This document shows, piece after piece, positions 17,525 to 26,674 of a stretch of 41,152 bases of DNA. The position numbers and the translations under genes are program-made. The DNA comes from Oscillospiraceae bacterium (GTDB lineage Bacteria > Bacillota > Clostridia > Oscillospirales > Oscillospiraceae). The stretch spans positions 1-41,152 of the forward strand of contig JAEDDG010000016.1 in NCBI GenBank assembly GCA_016293865.1, written 5' to 3'. Every line of letters starts with the position of its first letter. Position 1 is the stretch's first letter. Under the pieces are notes generated by a model. It was not told where the DNA came from. It made no database searches and worked only from the letters and a program-made list of their open reading frames with translations.

Positions 17525-18435
17525 GGAGCCTGATCAACATTCTTGAGCTGTCGGTCGGGGAGATCGACGAGCTGATTGCAACGGCAAACGATATTATTGC
17601 AAACCCTGCAAAATATGCTGAAAAGTGCCGCGGAAAGAAACTGGCAACGCTGTTTTTTGAGCCGTCGACCCGTACGCGCCTGAGTTTTGAAGCGGCCATG
17701 TATGAGCTGGGCGGGCATGTTCTGAGCGTTTCTTCAGGAAATACATCCTCTGCAGCCAAGGGCGAGAGTGTGGCGGATACTGCAAAGACAGTCAGCTGCT
17801 ATGCCGATATTATTGCCATGCGCCATCCGAAGGAGGGCGCGCCGTATGTGGCGGCGATGAATGCGTCCATACCTGTAATCAACGCCGGAGACGGCGGGCA
17901 TAACCATCCGACACAGACGCTGACAGACCTCCTGACCATCAGCCGCGAAAAGGGCCGGCTGGATCACATGACCATCGGATTCTGCGGGGATCTGAAATTT
18001 GGCCGTACGGTCCACTCCCTGATAGAGGCTATGAGCCGTTATGAGGGTGTGCGCTTTGTGCTGATTTCACCGGAGGAACTGAAGCTGCCGAGCTATGTGA
18101 AAAAGGATGTGCTGAAGGCAAAGGGCATTGAGTATCTTCAGACCACTGATCTTGAAAGTGTTCTGCCGGAACTGGATATTCTTTATATGACGCGCGTCCA
18201 GCGCGAGCGCTTTTTCAATGAAGAGGATTATCTGCGCCTGCGTGACAGCTATATCCTGACGCCTGAAAAAATGAAGCTTGCAAAAGCGGATATGTCTGTG
18301 CTGCATCCGCTGCCGCGCGTGAATGAGATTGCGGTTTCCATTGACAGCGATCCCCGCGCGTGCTATTTCAAGCAGGTGCTGAACGGAAAGTATATCCGTA
18401 TGGCGCTGATTCTGAAACTGCTGGAGGTGGACTGA
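17521..18435 (+). CDS. pyrB: Aspartate carbamoyltransferase catalytic subunit PyrB
   Basis: Condenses carbamoyl phosphate and aspartate. The 304-aa protein has the carbamoyl-phosphate motif FFEPSTRTRLSFE, the 80s loop SSAAKGES, the HPKEG segment, GDGGHNHPTQTL, and the aspartate-binding MTRVQRERF. It is followed directly by the regulatory subunit pyrI, so an allosteric PyrBI holoenzyme of the enterobacterial type is expected rather than the unregulated Bacillus trimer. Confidence 0.98.
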   Translation: MRSLINILELSVGEIDELIATANDIIANPAKYAEKCRGKKLATLFFEPSTRTRLSFEAAMYELGGHVLSVSSGNTSSAAKGESVADTAKTVSCYADIIAMRHPKEGAPYVAAMNASIPVINAGDGGHNHPTQTLTDLLTISREKGRLDHMTIGFCGDLKFGRTVHSLIEAMSRYEGVRFVLISPEELKLPSYVKKDVLKAKGIEYLQTTDLESVLPELDILYMTRVQRERFFNEEDYLRLRDSYILTPEKMKLAKADMSVLHPLPRVNEIAVSIDSDPRACYFKQVLNGKYIRMALILKLLEVD

Positions 18436-18852
18436 ATGTATATTGATTCCATAAAAAACGGAATTGTCATCGACCATATCCGGGCGGGAAAGGCGATGGA
18501 GATTTACCGCTTCCTGCAGCTTGAGGAGCTGGAGTGCTCAGTGGCCATTATAAAAAATGCAGCCAGCCGGCGCATGGGCAAAAAGGACATCATCAAGATC
18601 GATACACTGCTTGATGTGGACCTGAATGCGCTGGGGTTCATTGATCCCTTTATTACCATCGATGTGATCAAGGACGGGCAGCTGGCCGAGAAGTTCCATC
18701 CGGAACTGCCGGATACGCTCACGGGCGTTCTCTGCTGCCATAATCCCCGCTGTATTACAAGCACGGAGCAGGAGCTTCCGCAGGTTTTCAAGCTGACAGA
18801 CAGAAAAAACCGCGTCTACCGCTGCATTTACTGTGAAACCCAGTCGAAATAA
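18436..18852 (+). CDS. pyrI: Aspartate carbamoyltransferase regulatory subunit PyrI
   Basis: Binds effector nucleotides and zinc and joins PyrB trimers. The 138-aa protein has an N-terminal allosteric domain (IVIDHIRAGKAMEIYRFL, nucleotide-contacting KKDIIKID) and a C-terminal zinc domain with four cysteines in CHNPRC and CIYC. The ATG directly abuts the pyrB stop and a GGAGGTG lies in the end of pyrB. It is the last gene of the operon. Confidence 0.97.
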   Translation: MYIDSIKNGIVIDHIRAGKAMEIYRFLQLEELECSVAIIKNAASRRMGKKDIIKIDTLLDVDLNALGFIDPFITIDVIKDGQLAEKFHPELPDTLTGVLCCHNPRCITSTEQELPQVFKLTDRKNRVYRCIYCETQSK

Positions 18853-18960
18853 AGCAGAATGACGCATCATGCATGGCTGCATGACCGGTATTGCTTTTTA
18901 TTCTGTTTTTCAGGCGATGACCCAGTGAATGTATATTCACATTTGACAGGATAAAATTTT

Positions 18961-18995
18961 ACCCCCGACACATTTTTGTGCCGGGGGTATTTTTC
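18961..18995 (+). terminator. Intrinsic terminator downstream of the pyrimidine operon
   Basis: ACCCCCGACAC (18961-18971) pairs with GTGCCGGGGGT (18978-18988) with one A-C mismatch, followed by ATTTTTC. It lies 108 nt after pyrI, between two converging transcription units. It may also slow transcription from the response regulator side, although that tail is mixed A and T. A short perfect inverted repeat, GTGAAT-GTAT-ATTCAC, lies just upstream at 18925-18940. Confidence 0.85.
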
Positions 18996-19096
18996 TGCCT
19001 GTATTCGGATTGGAGATGTCCGGTTCAGCACCGGAGAAAGACGGTGAAGCTTTGTTTTGTCCGGGGAACGGATGTCTGCAGGTGTGGTAGCCTGTT

Positions 19097-20608
19097 TCAT
19101 CCGGAAACCCGGTACTGCGTAGGCGTGCAGCCGAATTTTTTACGAAACGCCTTATAAAAGTTTTTGTCACTGTAAAAACCGGTTGCATGTGCAATCGCAG
19201 AAATGGTCAGATCCGTTTCACGCAGCAGTGCAGAACCATGCATGAGACGAATGTCATTGACACAGGAGAGGAAGCTCAGGTCGTTCTTGGAAAAGAGAAA
19301 ACTCAAATATGAGGGGTTGAAGAAAAAATGACTGGCAACGCTGTTGAGTGTCAAGGGCTTTTGGTAATTCAGATGGATATACAGTTCCACAGTCGATACA
19401 ATCCCGCTGCCCTTTGTGACAAGCGACTGCGCTCGTATCAGCGACTGCCACAAATACTCTATGCTTGCAGCTGTCAGCATCTCCAGTGTTTCCGGTTTTC
19501 CAGCGGCATCAGGCGTATCATTCGGTATTGTCCATTTTAGACACAGCTGCTTTTCGAGTACGCTGTTCAGATTCCTCAGAAGGGCGCAGTAGGCACTGAT
19601 GATTGTGTCAGGAAGCAGCGTGCAACAGGATTTTTTAACGGCGCTGCCGAGGGATGCAAACTCTTTTTCCAAAGCGTCGCGGGACAGGCTGAAAAGGGCT
19701 TCTTTCAGTGCGTCAAATGAGGCGGAAATGTGTTTATCCAGCGTGCGCTGCTGCGCATCAAGGTCAGTGGGGCGCTCTGTGCTTATACTCATAAGCCCTC
19801 TGCGTTCCGGTATTAGGAACCGGAGTGCGGCACGTCGGTGCTTCATTGCACAAATCCGGTCATACATCAGATCAAAGTTGTGGTGCTGTCTGGTACATAG
19901 AATCAGCGGAGCGTCCGGCCGCAGGAGGGCTGGAGAAGAAACGATACGCACGCCGCAGGACTTCTGTGGATGTAGAAGAACGGCAAGCGTGCAGTCGTCG
20001 AAAGGAATCATGCTGCACTGTGTTGAGGGTACGGGAGCCTGAAGCAATGTTTGCAGCAGCGCCTGACTTTTTGAAAGGTTTTCGCTGATCAGCATCAGTT
20101 GATATGTACAGGTGACGGAACATCTGTGAAGGAGCGAGTTTTCGGCAGCAGAGAGCCGGTATGCCTGCCCTTTTGAGATCAGAGAGAAAACCCGCTCTTG
20201 GATCGCTGAAGTGCCGTCAAGATCATATTCAGCGGCAGCAAACTCATGACGGATACGCAGGAGTGTTTCTGTAAGCTCATCTTCATGGATTGGTTTGAGA
20301 ATATAGTTTTTTACACCGGCGATCAGTGCGTTTTGTATGTATTCAAAGTTGCTGTAGCTGCTGATGACCACTATGCGCGTGTCCTTGCTGATGGCCTGTA
20401 TACGCTTGATCACCTCAAGACCGGTCAGCTCCGGCATGCGGATGTCTGTGATGACGACAGGTGGTCGGTGCCGGCGGAGATATTCCAGTGCTGTGAAAGG
20501 GTTTGAAAAGCACTTTGGCTGCGTATAGCCAAGCGCATTCCAGTCAATCAGCTTATGGAGACCACACAGGATCTGAGTTTCATCGTCAATGATGATCGGT
20601 TCAAGCAT
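19097..20608 (-). CDS. YesN-type response regulator with AraC DNA-binding domain
   Basis: The 503-aa protein starts with a receiver domain: acidic Asp9, phosphoacceptor Asp55 in VVITDIRMPELTG, and Lys105 in ILKPI. A long middle region of unclear fold follows. A C-terminal AraC-type double helix-turn-helix (about 405-503) includes SVASHFFFNPSYLSFLFSK and GFYSDKNFYKAFRKKFG. The ATG at 20608 follows AAGGA by 6 nt; longer in-frame starts would run into the kinase gene. It lies 37 nt after the kinase. The pair is divergent from an ABC importer operon, the common arrangement for regulators that control the neighbouring transporter. Confidence 0.93.
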   Translation of the reverse strand: MLEPIIIDDETQILCGLHKLIDWNALGYTQPKCFSNPFTALEYLRRHRPPVVITDIRMPELTGLEVIKRIQAISKDTRIVVISSYSNFEYIQNALIAGVKNYILKPIHEDELTETLLRIRHEFAAAEYDLDGTSAIQERVFSLISKGQAYRLSAAENSLLHRCSVTCTYQLMLISENLSKSQALLQTLLQAPVPSTQCSMIPFDDCTLAVLLHPQKSCGVRIVSSPALLRPDAPLILCTRQHHNFDLMYDRICAMKHRRAALRFLIPERRGLMSISTERPTDLDAQQRTLDKHISASFDALKEALFSLSRDALEKEFASLGSAVKKSCCTLLPDTIISAYCALLRNLNSVLEKQLCLKWTIPNDTPDAAGKPETLEMLTAASIEYLWQSLIRAQSLVTKGSGIVSTVELYIHLNYQKPLTLNSVASHFFFNPSYLSFLFSKNDLSFLSCVNDIRLMHGSALLRETDLTISAIAHATGFYSDKNFYKAFRKKFGCTPTQYRVSG

Positions 20609-20645
20609 ATGATGTCCTTTCCTAAGCACACGGCGGATGTACATT

Positions 20646-22376
20646 TCATAGAGGCGGAAACTGTATCGTGACAGAAGTTCCGCGTTGTACGTCACTTTCA
20701 ATCAGTACGCGGCCGTTTTCACCGAAATACAGCCGAATTCGATCAATCACATTGCGCAGGCCAATGCCGGACATAGAAGACTGCGCTGCGGGATTTCCGC
20801 TGCGGATGTAATCGTTCAGCATGGACAGCGTTTCCGGTGCCATCGGCACACCTGTATTGAAGACAGTAAATGTCAGAAGCCCATTTTTGAATACGCCCTG
20901 TACAAGGAGACGGGAAACTTTGAGCGTGGCATTGATGCCGTGTTTGAAAGCATTTTCCACCAGAGGCTGCAAGAGAAATTTGTACATACGCATGGAACAG
21001 ACAGACTCATCAATTTCGAAAGAATATGTAAAGCGGCCTGGAAACCGAGCCTGCTGGATTCTGACGTAGCGCTGAAGCATCAGAAGCTCAGCGCCCACAA
21101 GGCAGCTGTCCCGATCACTTTCATCCAGAGAGTAGCGCAGAATATCTGACAGGTCCTGCGTGATTTCCTTGATTTCAGGATCATCGTGCATGACAGCAAG
21201 CATGCGTATTGTTTCCAGCGTGTTGTATAGAAAATGCGGATTGATTTGACGCCTGAGTGCGTTGAGCTGCGCTTCACGCAGGCTGGACTCCTTCAGGGAT
21301 ATGTTGACGACAAGATCCTGAATCTGTCGGAGCATATCGTTGAAGTGGCGGCCGATCTGTGCAAGTTCGTCAGTCCCGTCATCCGGATGACGGATATTGA
21401 GCGCGCCGCCCTTGACAGCAGCCATTGTAGCACGCAGCCGCTCCACTCGCCGGTAGTACAAGGCAAAGACATGCTGCAGGGAAAAAAAGAGCAGGAAACA
21501 AAGTGCGGCAAAGAGAATGATCATCAGAATAATTGTTCGGTTGATTTCTGCAAAAAGCTGAGATCGGTTGATATTCTGTAGAATTACCCACTTTCCCTGC
21601 TGAAATCGGTGCGCAATCAAAACACCGTTGTCCATCCAGACAACATGATCGCTGTCTTCGGTCTGGAATATGTCCCTCTGTGTATTCAGCACCTGCAGGC
21701 CGGTATCAATATTGTCCATCCTTCTGTGATAGAGAATTCCTGAATCTGCGCCGACAAGTGCGTAACCACTATATTCCTCATTAAGCGGAGCAAACAGCGT
21801 TTCAAGTACTGTCAGATCAAGATACAGCAGGAGATATCCGGTCTGGCCGGCAGCAACCGGCACAGGCAGCAGCTCAGCATACAGCAGAAAAGGTTGCCCG
21901 TTCAGATTTTGGCATATCTGAAAGCCTTCAGATATGCTGCTTTTAAGGAGCTGCTTTATAAAAGCATCGGAGAAGTAATAGCGATACAGATTCCGGAATA
22001 CATATTCGTCATGGCTTTTGATGATACAAAGGCTTTTTGCATAATCAAGGTTCATCGCTGAATCGAACAGCCGGCTGGAAACGCTGGCTGAAAGCAGTTC
22101 ATTGGACAGAACACCTTTCGGTGTGCGGAGATATGTGGTGACGTTCTCATCATTTGCAAGACGAGAGGCTTCAGCCTGAATATTGGAAGCGAGCTGCGTC
22201 CACTCACCGGAAATCAGTTCAATGTTTTTCTGCGCAGTGATCAGTACCTGCTGCTCCCATTGGGCCTTAATCAGGGACAGACATTGAAGAGTGACCAGAA
22301 AAAACAGAAGAATGGCCGCGGCGATCAGCAGCGTGACCTTTGTCTGTGTAGAAACATTCCGTATACGGTGCAGCAT
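20646..22376 (-). CDS. YesM-type membrane sensor histidine kinase
   Basis: The 576-aa protein has a membrane helix at about 14-36, a large extracellular sensing region (about 37-280), and a second helix at about 281-303. A HAMP linker (to about 357) and the His_kinase domain follow, with the phosphoacceptor His381 in QINPHFLYNTLETIR. ATP-binding boxes are LQPLVENAFKHG (469-480) and GIGLRNV (537-543). The ATG at 22376 has GGAGGA 4-5 nt upstream. This family usually detects carbohydrates or peptides outside the cell, often through or beside a binding protein. The lipoprotein encoded at 28529 is the obvious candidate partner. Confidence 0.93.
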   Translation of the reverse strand: MLHRIRNVSTQTKVTLLIAAAILLFFLVTLQCLSLIKAQWEQQVLITAQKNIELISGEWTQLASNIQAEASRLANDENVTTYLRTPKGVLSNELLSASVSSRLFDSAMNLDYAKSLCIIKSHDEYVFRNLYRYYFSDAFIKQLLKSSISEGFQICQNLNGQPFLLYAELLPVPVAAGQTGYLLLYLDLTVLETLFAPLNEEYSGYALVGADSGILYHRRMDNIDTGLQVLNTQRDIFQTEDSDHVVWMDNGVLIAHRFQQGKWVILQNINRSQLFAEINRTIILMIILFAALCFLLFFSLQHVFALYYRRVERLRATMAAVKGGALNIRHPDDGTDELAQIGRHFNDMLRQIQDLVVNISLKESSLREAQLNALRRQINPHFLYNTLETIRMLAVMHDDPEIKEITQDLSDILRYSLDESDRDSCLVGAELLMLQRYVRIQQARFPGRFTYSFEIDESVCSMRMYKFLLQPLVENAFKHGINATLKVSRLLVQGVFKNGLLTFTVFNTGVPMAPETLSMLNDYIRSGNPAAQSSMSGIGLRNVIDRIRLYFGENGRVLIESDVQRGTSVTIQFPPL

Positions 22377-22440
22377 AAAATCCTCCACAGGCAGCATCTG
22401 ATGTCCGTTGTGAGACTTATCATGTATATTCTTTAGATAA

Positions 22441-22469
22441 ATATAATATACGCCGATGATTCTTTTCAA
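22441..22469 (-). promoter_or_regulatory. Promoter of the two-component system genes
   Basis: Minus strand -35 TTGAAA (22469-22464), 17-bp spacer, -10 TTATAT (22446-22441; ATTATA with a 16-bp spacer is also possible). Leader of about 58 nt to the kinase start. Confidence 0.6.
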
Positions 22470-22566
22470 GCCTTCCAGCAGGCATCTAAAAAATGGAAAC
22501 ATTTATCAAAAAGATGAGGATATACAGGGGGGATGGGTAATGTATATAATTCAGGCACAAATTGAA

Positions 22567-22596
22567 TTGGAAATATGGTCATAGTGACCAGATAAT
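22567..22596 (+). promoter_or_regulatory. Promoter with palindromic operator for the ABC importer operon
   Basis: TTGGAA (22567-22572), 18-bp spacer, GATAAT (22591-22596). The spacer holds a perfect inverted repeat TGGTCA-TAG-TGACCA (22576-22590). Another -10-like TATAAT lies at 22545-22550 without a good -35, as expected for an activator-dependent promoter. Which one is used cannot be decided here. Confidence 0.5.
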
Positions 22597-22633
22597 GATG
22601 GCGTGCGGATAACGCAAAAGGAGGGGGACACAT

Positions 22634-23503
22634 GTGAAAGAGGGCTTCAGATCAAAATTGAGAAGGAGTTTTTTACTTGTTCTGCGGAGCAAAAAAGCAT
22701 GTATCGGCGCCGTGATGCTGCTTCTGATTTTTTCAGCGGCGCTCTTTTCAGAACAGCTGATGCCGTACGATCCGACGAAGGTCGTTGCAAAAGAGCTTTT
22801 GGCAGAACCTTCAGCAGAGCATTGGTTCGGAACAGATAATTTTGGCAGAGATCTGTTTTCACGTATTTTGGCCGGCGCCCGGATCTCCGTGGGAATTCCT
22901 CTTCTTGTAGTGGCAATATCACTCTGTGTCGGTATTCCGCTGGGACTGCTGGCGGGATTTTACGGAGGTAAAGTTGACAGCATTATTGTCGGGGTTACAA
23001 ACTGTCTTCTTTGTTTTCCGTGGATACTTACCACGCTGGCCTTGGCGACAATTATGGGCGGCGGCACTGATGTGGTTCTGATCGCACTCGGCATTGGGTT
23101 TGCACCTGAGCTGACGCGCCTTGTCCGCAGCATTACACTGTCCATCCGTGAACGCGAGTACGTTGATGCTGCTGTAGTGGCCGGGGAGAAGAAATCGTCT
23201 GTCCTGTTCCGCTACATTTTGCCGAATACAATTGCTCCTGTTGTTATCCAGGCGACGCTGATTATGTCCAAGGCGGTGCTGGAGGAGGCTGCCATCAGTT
23301 ATCTGGGTTACGGCGTTCAGCCGCCGCACGCGAGTTGGGGATTGCTGCTTAGTGACTACTCCAATTACATCTGGAAGCATCCGCTCATGTGCGTAATTCC
23401 CGGTCTTGCAATTATGCTGCTTGTGCTGGCAATCAACTTTTTCGGCGATGGTCTGCGCGACATGCTGGATCCGCGCTATAAAGGGAAGGTGAATAAGCAA
23501 TGA
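22634..23503 (+). CDS. Dpp/Opp-family ABC transporter permease (DppC/OppC-like)
   Basis: Inner-membrane subunit of a peptide/nickel/opine-family importer. The 289-aa protein has the N-terminal cytoplasmic segment and first helix (ACIGAVMLLLIFSAALF), the HWFGTDNFGRDLFSRI motif typical of DppC-type permeases, several further helices, and an EAA loop (EYVDAAVVAGEKK, ending in ILPNTIAP) that contacts the ATPases. The start is GTG at 22634, 6 nt after GGAGGGGG; the ATG two bases earlier is followed at once by a stop. It is the first gene of the operon and overlaps the next by 4 nt. Its partner permease is about 7 kb away at the operon end. Confidence 0.95.
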   Translation: MKEGFRSKLRRSFLLVLRSKKACIGAVMLLLIFSAALFSEQLMPYDPTKVVAKELLAEPSAEHWFGTDNFGRDLFSRILAGARISVGIPLLVVAISLCVGIPLGLLAGFYGGKVDSIIVGVTNCLLCFPWILTTLALATIMGGGTDVVLIALGIGFAPELTRLVRSITLSIREREYVDAAVVAGEKKSSVLFRYILPNTIAPVVIQATLIMSKAVLEEAAISYLGYGVQPPHASWGLLLSDYSNYIWKHPLMCVIPGLAIMLLVLAINFFGDGLRDMLDPRYKGKVNKQ

Positions 23504-24489
23504 ATGAGCAGCAGCTCTTGTCAGGTAAAAATGAGCGCATCTTAGAGGTATCCAATTTAAAAACCTGCTTTGTCCAGGGAAAAAAGACAGTGTGGGCTGT
23601 AAACGGTGTCAGCTTTTATTTGAAGCGCGGTGAGATGCTCGGAATTGTTGGGGAATCCGGAAGCGGGAAAAGCGTGACGGCGCGTTCCATTTTGCGCATT
23701 GTGAAATCACCCGGGAAAATTATGGACGGTGAAGTCATTTATGAAGGAGTCGATCTGCTGAAGGTCCCGCAGCGGAAAATGAAAAAATACCGGGGAAATC
23801 ATCTTGCTATGGTTTTCCAGGAGCCGCTTTCGGCGCTGAATCCTTCTTTCACCATTGGGTGGCAGATTGAGGAATCCTACAAGCTTCATGAGAAACAGTC
23901 GAGTCATAAAAAGCGCCGCAGACAGGTCATTGAGATGCTTGAGCGGGTGAGAATTCCCGATCCGGAGCGGCGTGCGCGTGAGTACCCGCATCAGTTTTCC
24001 GGAGGTATGCGTCAGCGGGCGCTGATTGCAACTGCACTGGCGTGCAGACCGGCAGTTTTGTTTGCTGACGAGCCGACTACAGCGCTTGATGTGACAGTAC
24101 AGGCAGATATTATGGATCTGCTGGGGGAATTGCAGAGAGACATGAATCTGTCTGTTGTGTTGATTTCCCACAATTTGAATTTGGTGGCACAGCGCTGTGA
24201 ACGGATTATTGTCATGTATGCAGGGACGATCGTGGAGACAGCTGGCAGCGCAGAACTTTTGAATCACACGTGTCATCCGTATACAATTGGCCTGCTCAAT
24301 TCCATTCCGGATATTGACAGTGAAGCGCGTCTTGTGGCAATCCCGGGGGATATTGCCGATTTGACAGATGAGCCGGAGGGCTGCGCATTTGCGCCGCGCT
24401 GCGGCAAGGCGATGGATATCTGCCGGAAGTGTCGGCCGCAGATGCGCACTGTTGGCCAGGAGCATACTTGCGCCTGCCATTTGTATTAG
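23500..24489 (+). CDS. Dpp/Opp-family ABC transporter ATPase (DppD/OppD-like)
   Basis: Cytoplasmic ATPase energising import. The 329-aa protein has Walker A GESGSGKS, a Q loop (VFQEPLSALNPS), the signature FSGGMRQR, Walker B VLFADEPTTALD, and the switch His in LISHNLN. The C-terminal oligopeptide-transporter extension carries clustered cysteines (GCAFAPRCGKAMDIC), which in some relatives bind an iron-sulfur cluster. It pairs with the next gene as a heterodimer. Confidence 0.96.
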   Translation: MNEQQLLSGKNERILEVSNLKTCFVQGKKTVWAVNGVSFYLKRGEMLGIVGESGSGKSVTARSILRIVKSPGKIMDGEVIYEGVDLLKVPQRKMKKYRGNHLAMVFQEPLSALNPSFTIGWQIEESYKLHEKQSSHKKRRRQVIEMLERVRIPDPERRAREYPHQFSGGMRQRALIATALACRPAVLFADEPTTALDVTVQADIMDLLGELQRDMNLSVVLISHNLNLVAQRCERIIVMYAGTIVETAGSAELLNHTCHPYTIGLLNSIPDIDSEARLVAIPGDIADLTDEPEGCAFAPRCGKAMDICRKCRPQMRTVGQEHTCACHLY

Positions 24490-24503
24490 GAACGGAGGCA
24501 GAG

Positions 24504-25586
24504 ATGGAGGACAAAAGGATGTTTGATGGTGAACAGGCGCGTGCGGACAGCGGTTGGCAGACAGCTGACGGATCAGAGGTTCTTCTGAGCGTGCGCGATC
24601 TTCGTGTACATTTTCCAGTCAGAGGGAGTATGCTGGATTCTTTGTTTTCTAAAGCAAAACCGCAAGTGGTCAAGGCGGTTGACGGTGTCAGCTTTGATGT
24701 GCACAGAGGCAGCACGCTGGCGTTGGTCGGTGAGAGCGGCTGCGGAAAAACAACCACAGGTCGGGCGCTGATTGGGTTGAACCGTCCAACTTCCGGAACG
24801 ATAGTATTCGATGGATATCGTATTGAGAGTATGGACTATGAGGCACTGCAGCGTTTGCGGCGGAAAATGCAATTTGTGTTTCAGGATCCCTATTCATCCC
24901 TGAACCCGCGGATGACAGTCTATACCACGCTGGAGCGATCAATGCTGCTCAATCATGTCTGTCCAAAGCGTGAAATCCGTGACAGGGCTGCCGTGCTGAT
25001 GAAAACCGTGGGCCTTCTGCCAGATCAGCTTTCCCGTTATCCGCATGAGTTTTCCGGAGGACAGCGGCAGAGAATCAGCATTGCCAGAGCTTTGGCTGTG
25101 GAGCCGGAAATGATTATTGCTGATGAGCCGACGGCGGCGCTGGATGTCTCCATTCAGTGTCAGGTTCTGAACCTGCTGTTGGAACTGAAAGAACGGCTCG
25201 GGCTGACCATGATTTTTATCACACATGATCTGAGTGTCGTAAATTACATTGCTGATACGGTAGCTGTGATGTATCTGGGGAAAATTATGGAATTCGGTCA
25301 TACGAAAAGTGTGTTTCGCAAACCCGGTCATCCGTACACGAAAGCGCTTCTGGATGCGCTGCCGAGGCGCAAGGCGCTGGATACCCGACGCGACGTAAAG
25401 CTGCGTGGGTCTATTCCGAGTCCGTTGGATCCGCCGGCAGGCTGCGCTCTGCATCCGCGCTGTCCATACGCTTCAGGGAAATGCGCTGTACAGGCACCGG
25501 AGTTTGTGCAGCGGCAGGGAACAAAGGCAGCCTGTCATCTGCTGACACAGACTGAAAATGGAGAAAGATCCGGCCTGATGGCCTGA
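24504..25586 (+). CDS. Dpp/Opp-family ABC transporter ATPase (DppF/OppF-like)
   Basis: Second ATPase of the importer. The 360-aa protein has Walker A GESGCGKTT, Q loop VFQDPYSSLNPR, signature FSGGQRQR, Walker B IIADEPTAALD, and a cysteine-containing C-terminal extension (GCALHPRCPYASGKC). The ATG at 24504 follows GGAGG by 5 nt and comes 14 nt after the previous stop; a longer reading frame overlapping that gene is rejected. About 30 residues precede the conserved core and look like a variable leader. Confidence 0.95.
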   Translation: MEDKRMFDGEQARADSGWQTADGSEVLLSVRDLRVHFPVRGSMLDSLFSKAKPQVVKAVDGVSFDVHRGSTLALVGESGCGKTTTGRALIGLNRPTSGTIVFDGYRIESMDYEALQRLRRKMQFVFQDPYSSLNPRMTVYTTLERSMLLNHVCPKREIRDRAAVLMKTVGLLPDQLSRYPHEFSGGQRQRISIARALAVEPEMIIADEPTAALDVSIQCQVLNLLLELKERLGLTMIFITHDLSVVNYIADTVAVMYLGKIMEFGHTKSVFRKPGHPYTKALLDALPRRKALDTRRDVKLRGSIPSPLDPPAGCALHPRCPYASGKCAVQAPEFVQRQGTKAACHLLTQTENGERSGLMA

Positions 25587-25616
25587 AATCAAAGTGAATA
25601 AAAGGAGGCAAAGATT

Positions 25617-26645
25617 ATGAGTGTTGGAATGGGTGTGATCGGTGCTGGTGTGTGGGGCAATATCCACTGCACAACGTACAGCGCGCTGCCGAATGTGACA
25701 TTGGTGGCCGTCTGTGACCTGATCCCGGAGAAGGCCAAAGCCATGGCGGAAAAATACGGCGCAAAACGTTGGTATACGGACTACAAGCAGATGCTTGCAG
25801 ATCCTGAAATTGATGCAGTTGGTGTTGTTACGCCGGACTTTGCCCACAAACAGCCGGTACTGGATGCAGCTGCGGCAGGGAAGCACGTTATTGTTGAAAA
25901 GCCAATGGCCACGACATTACAGGATGCCATTGAGATGAGCGAAGCGGCAGAGAAAAACGGCGTGATCCTTATGCCGGATTTTCATAATCGCTGGAATCCG
26001 TGCTTTGTCACGGCTATGGAGAGCATTGAGGATGGCACGCTCGGCGCACCAAAGTATATATATATCAGACACAGCAACACAAAGTATGTGCCCTTTTCAA
26101 TGCTCAATTGGTCTGCAAAATCATCAGTTTTGTGGTTTTTGGGTGCACACGCTTGCGATCTTGCGCGGTTTGTCATGAATTCAAATGTTATTAAGGCATA
26201 TACTGTCTCCCGTAAAGGTATCCTGCAAAAAGCCGGCCTGGATATTCCGGACTTCTTTGCAACAATTCTTGAGTTTGAAAACGGCGGCGTGGCTACCATT
26301 GAGAATGCGTGGATTTTACCAGATACGCTCCAGTGCGTCGGTGAATTCCGGGCAGAAATCCTCTGCGAGAATGGAATGCATAATGTTCAGTTCAATACCA
26401 ATGACTCCTGCGTTACCTATGCAGAAAGCGCAGGACGCGGCCGCCTGCGCGATCTGTACGCGGAAAATTTGGTTTATGGCAAGCTGAAGGGGTTTTGCTT
26501 TGACAGTATCATTCATTTTGTGGAGTGCGTGGAAACGGGTGCGCAACCCATGGTGTCTGCGCTGGATGGCATTGAGAACACACGCACGCTGGAGGCAATG
26601 TCCAGATCTCTGGAGCTGGGGCAGCCGGTAAACGTGACCCGGTAA
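25617..26645 (+). CDS. Gfo/Idh/MocA-family NAD(P)-dependent oxidoreductase (first copy)
   Basis: Predicted cytoplasmic dehydrogenase acting on a sugar, inositol or opine-like substrate. The 342-aa protein has an N-terminal Rossmann fold (GVIGAGVWG, 7-14), the catalytic lysine motif EKP at 94-96, and the substrate-site His178 and Asp181 in FLGAHACDL. The substrate cannot be inferred. It follows the DppF-like ATPase by 30 nt with AAAGGAGG before the ATG, so it is co-transcribed with the importer and probably acts on the imported compound. Confidence 0.92.
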   Translation: MSVGMGVIGAGVWGNIHCTTYSALPNVTLVAVCDLIPEKAKAMAEKYGAKRWYTDYKQMLADPEIDAVGVVTPDFAHKQPVLDAAAAGKHVIVEKPMATTLQDAIEMSEAAEKNGVILMPDFHNRWNPCFVTAMESIEDGTLGAPKYIYIRHSNTKYVPFSMLNWSAKSSVLWFLGAHACDLARFVMNSNVIKAYTVSRKGILQKAGLDIPDFFATILEFENGGVATIENAWILPDTLQCVGEFRAEILCENGMHNVQFNTNDSCVTYAESAGRGRLRDLYAENLVYGKLKGFCFDSIIHFVECVETGAQPMVSALDGIENTRTLEAMSRSLELGQPVNVTR

Positions 26646-26674
26646 TTTCAGAAAACGCGCAGAGGAGAAGCACT

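Noticed and set aside
18850..18910. Second terminator right after pyrI (AAAGCA...TGCTTT with inner CATGCA-TGGC-TGCATG)
   Set aside because: Pairing is broken by long unpaired stretches; the GC-rich hairpin at 18961 is a far better candidate.
18925..18940. GTGAAT-GTAT-ATTCAC inverted repeat as an operator
   Set aside because: It lies between two converging genes with no promoter around it; the nearby terminator explains the region better.
22632..22637. ATG at 22632 as the start of the DppC-like permease
   Set aside because: It is followed immediately by a TGA stop; the overlapping GTG at 22634 is in frame and correctly spaced.
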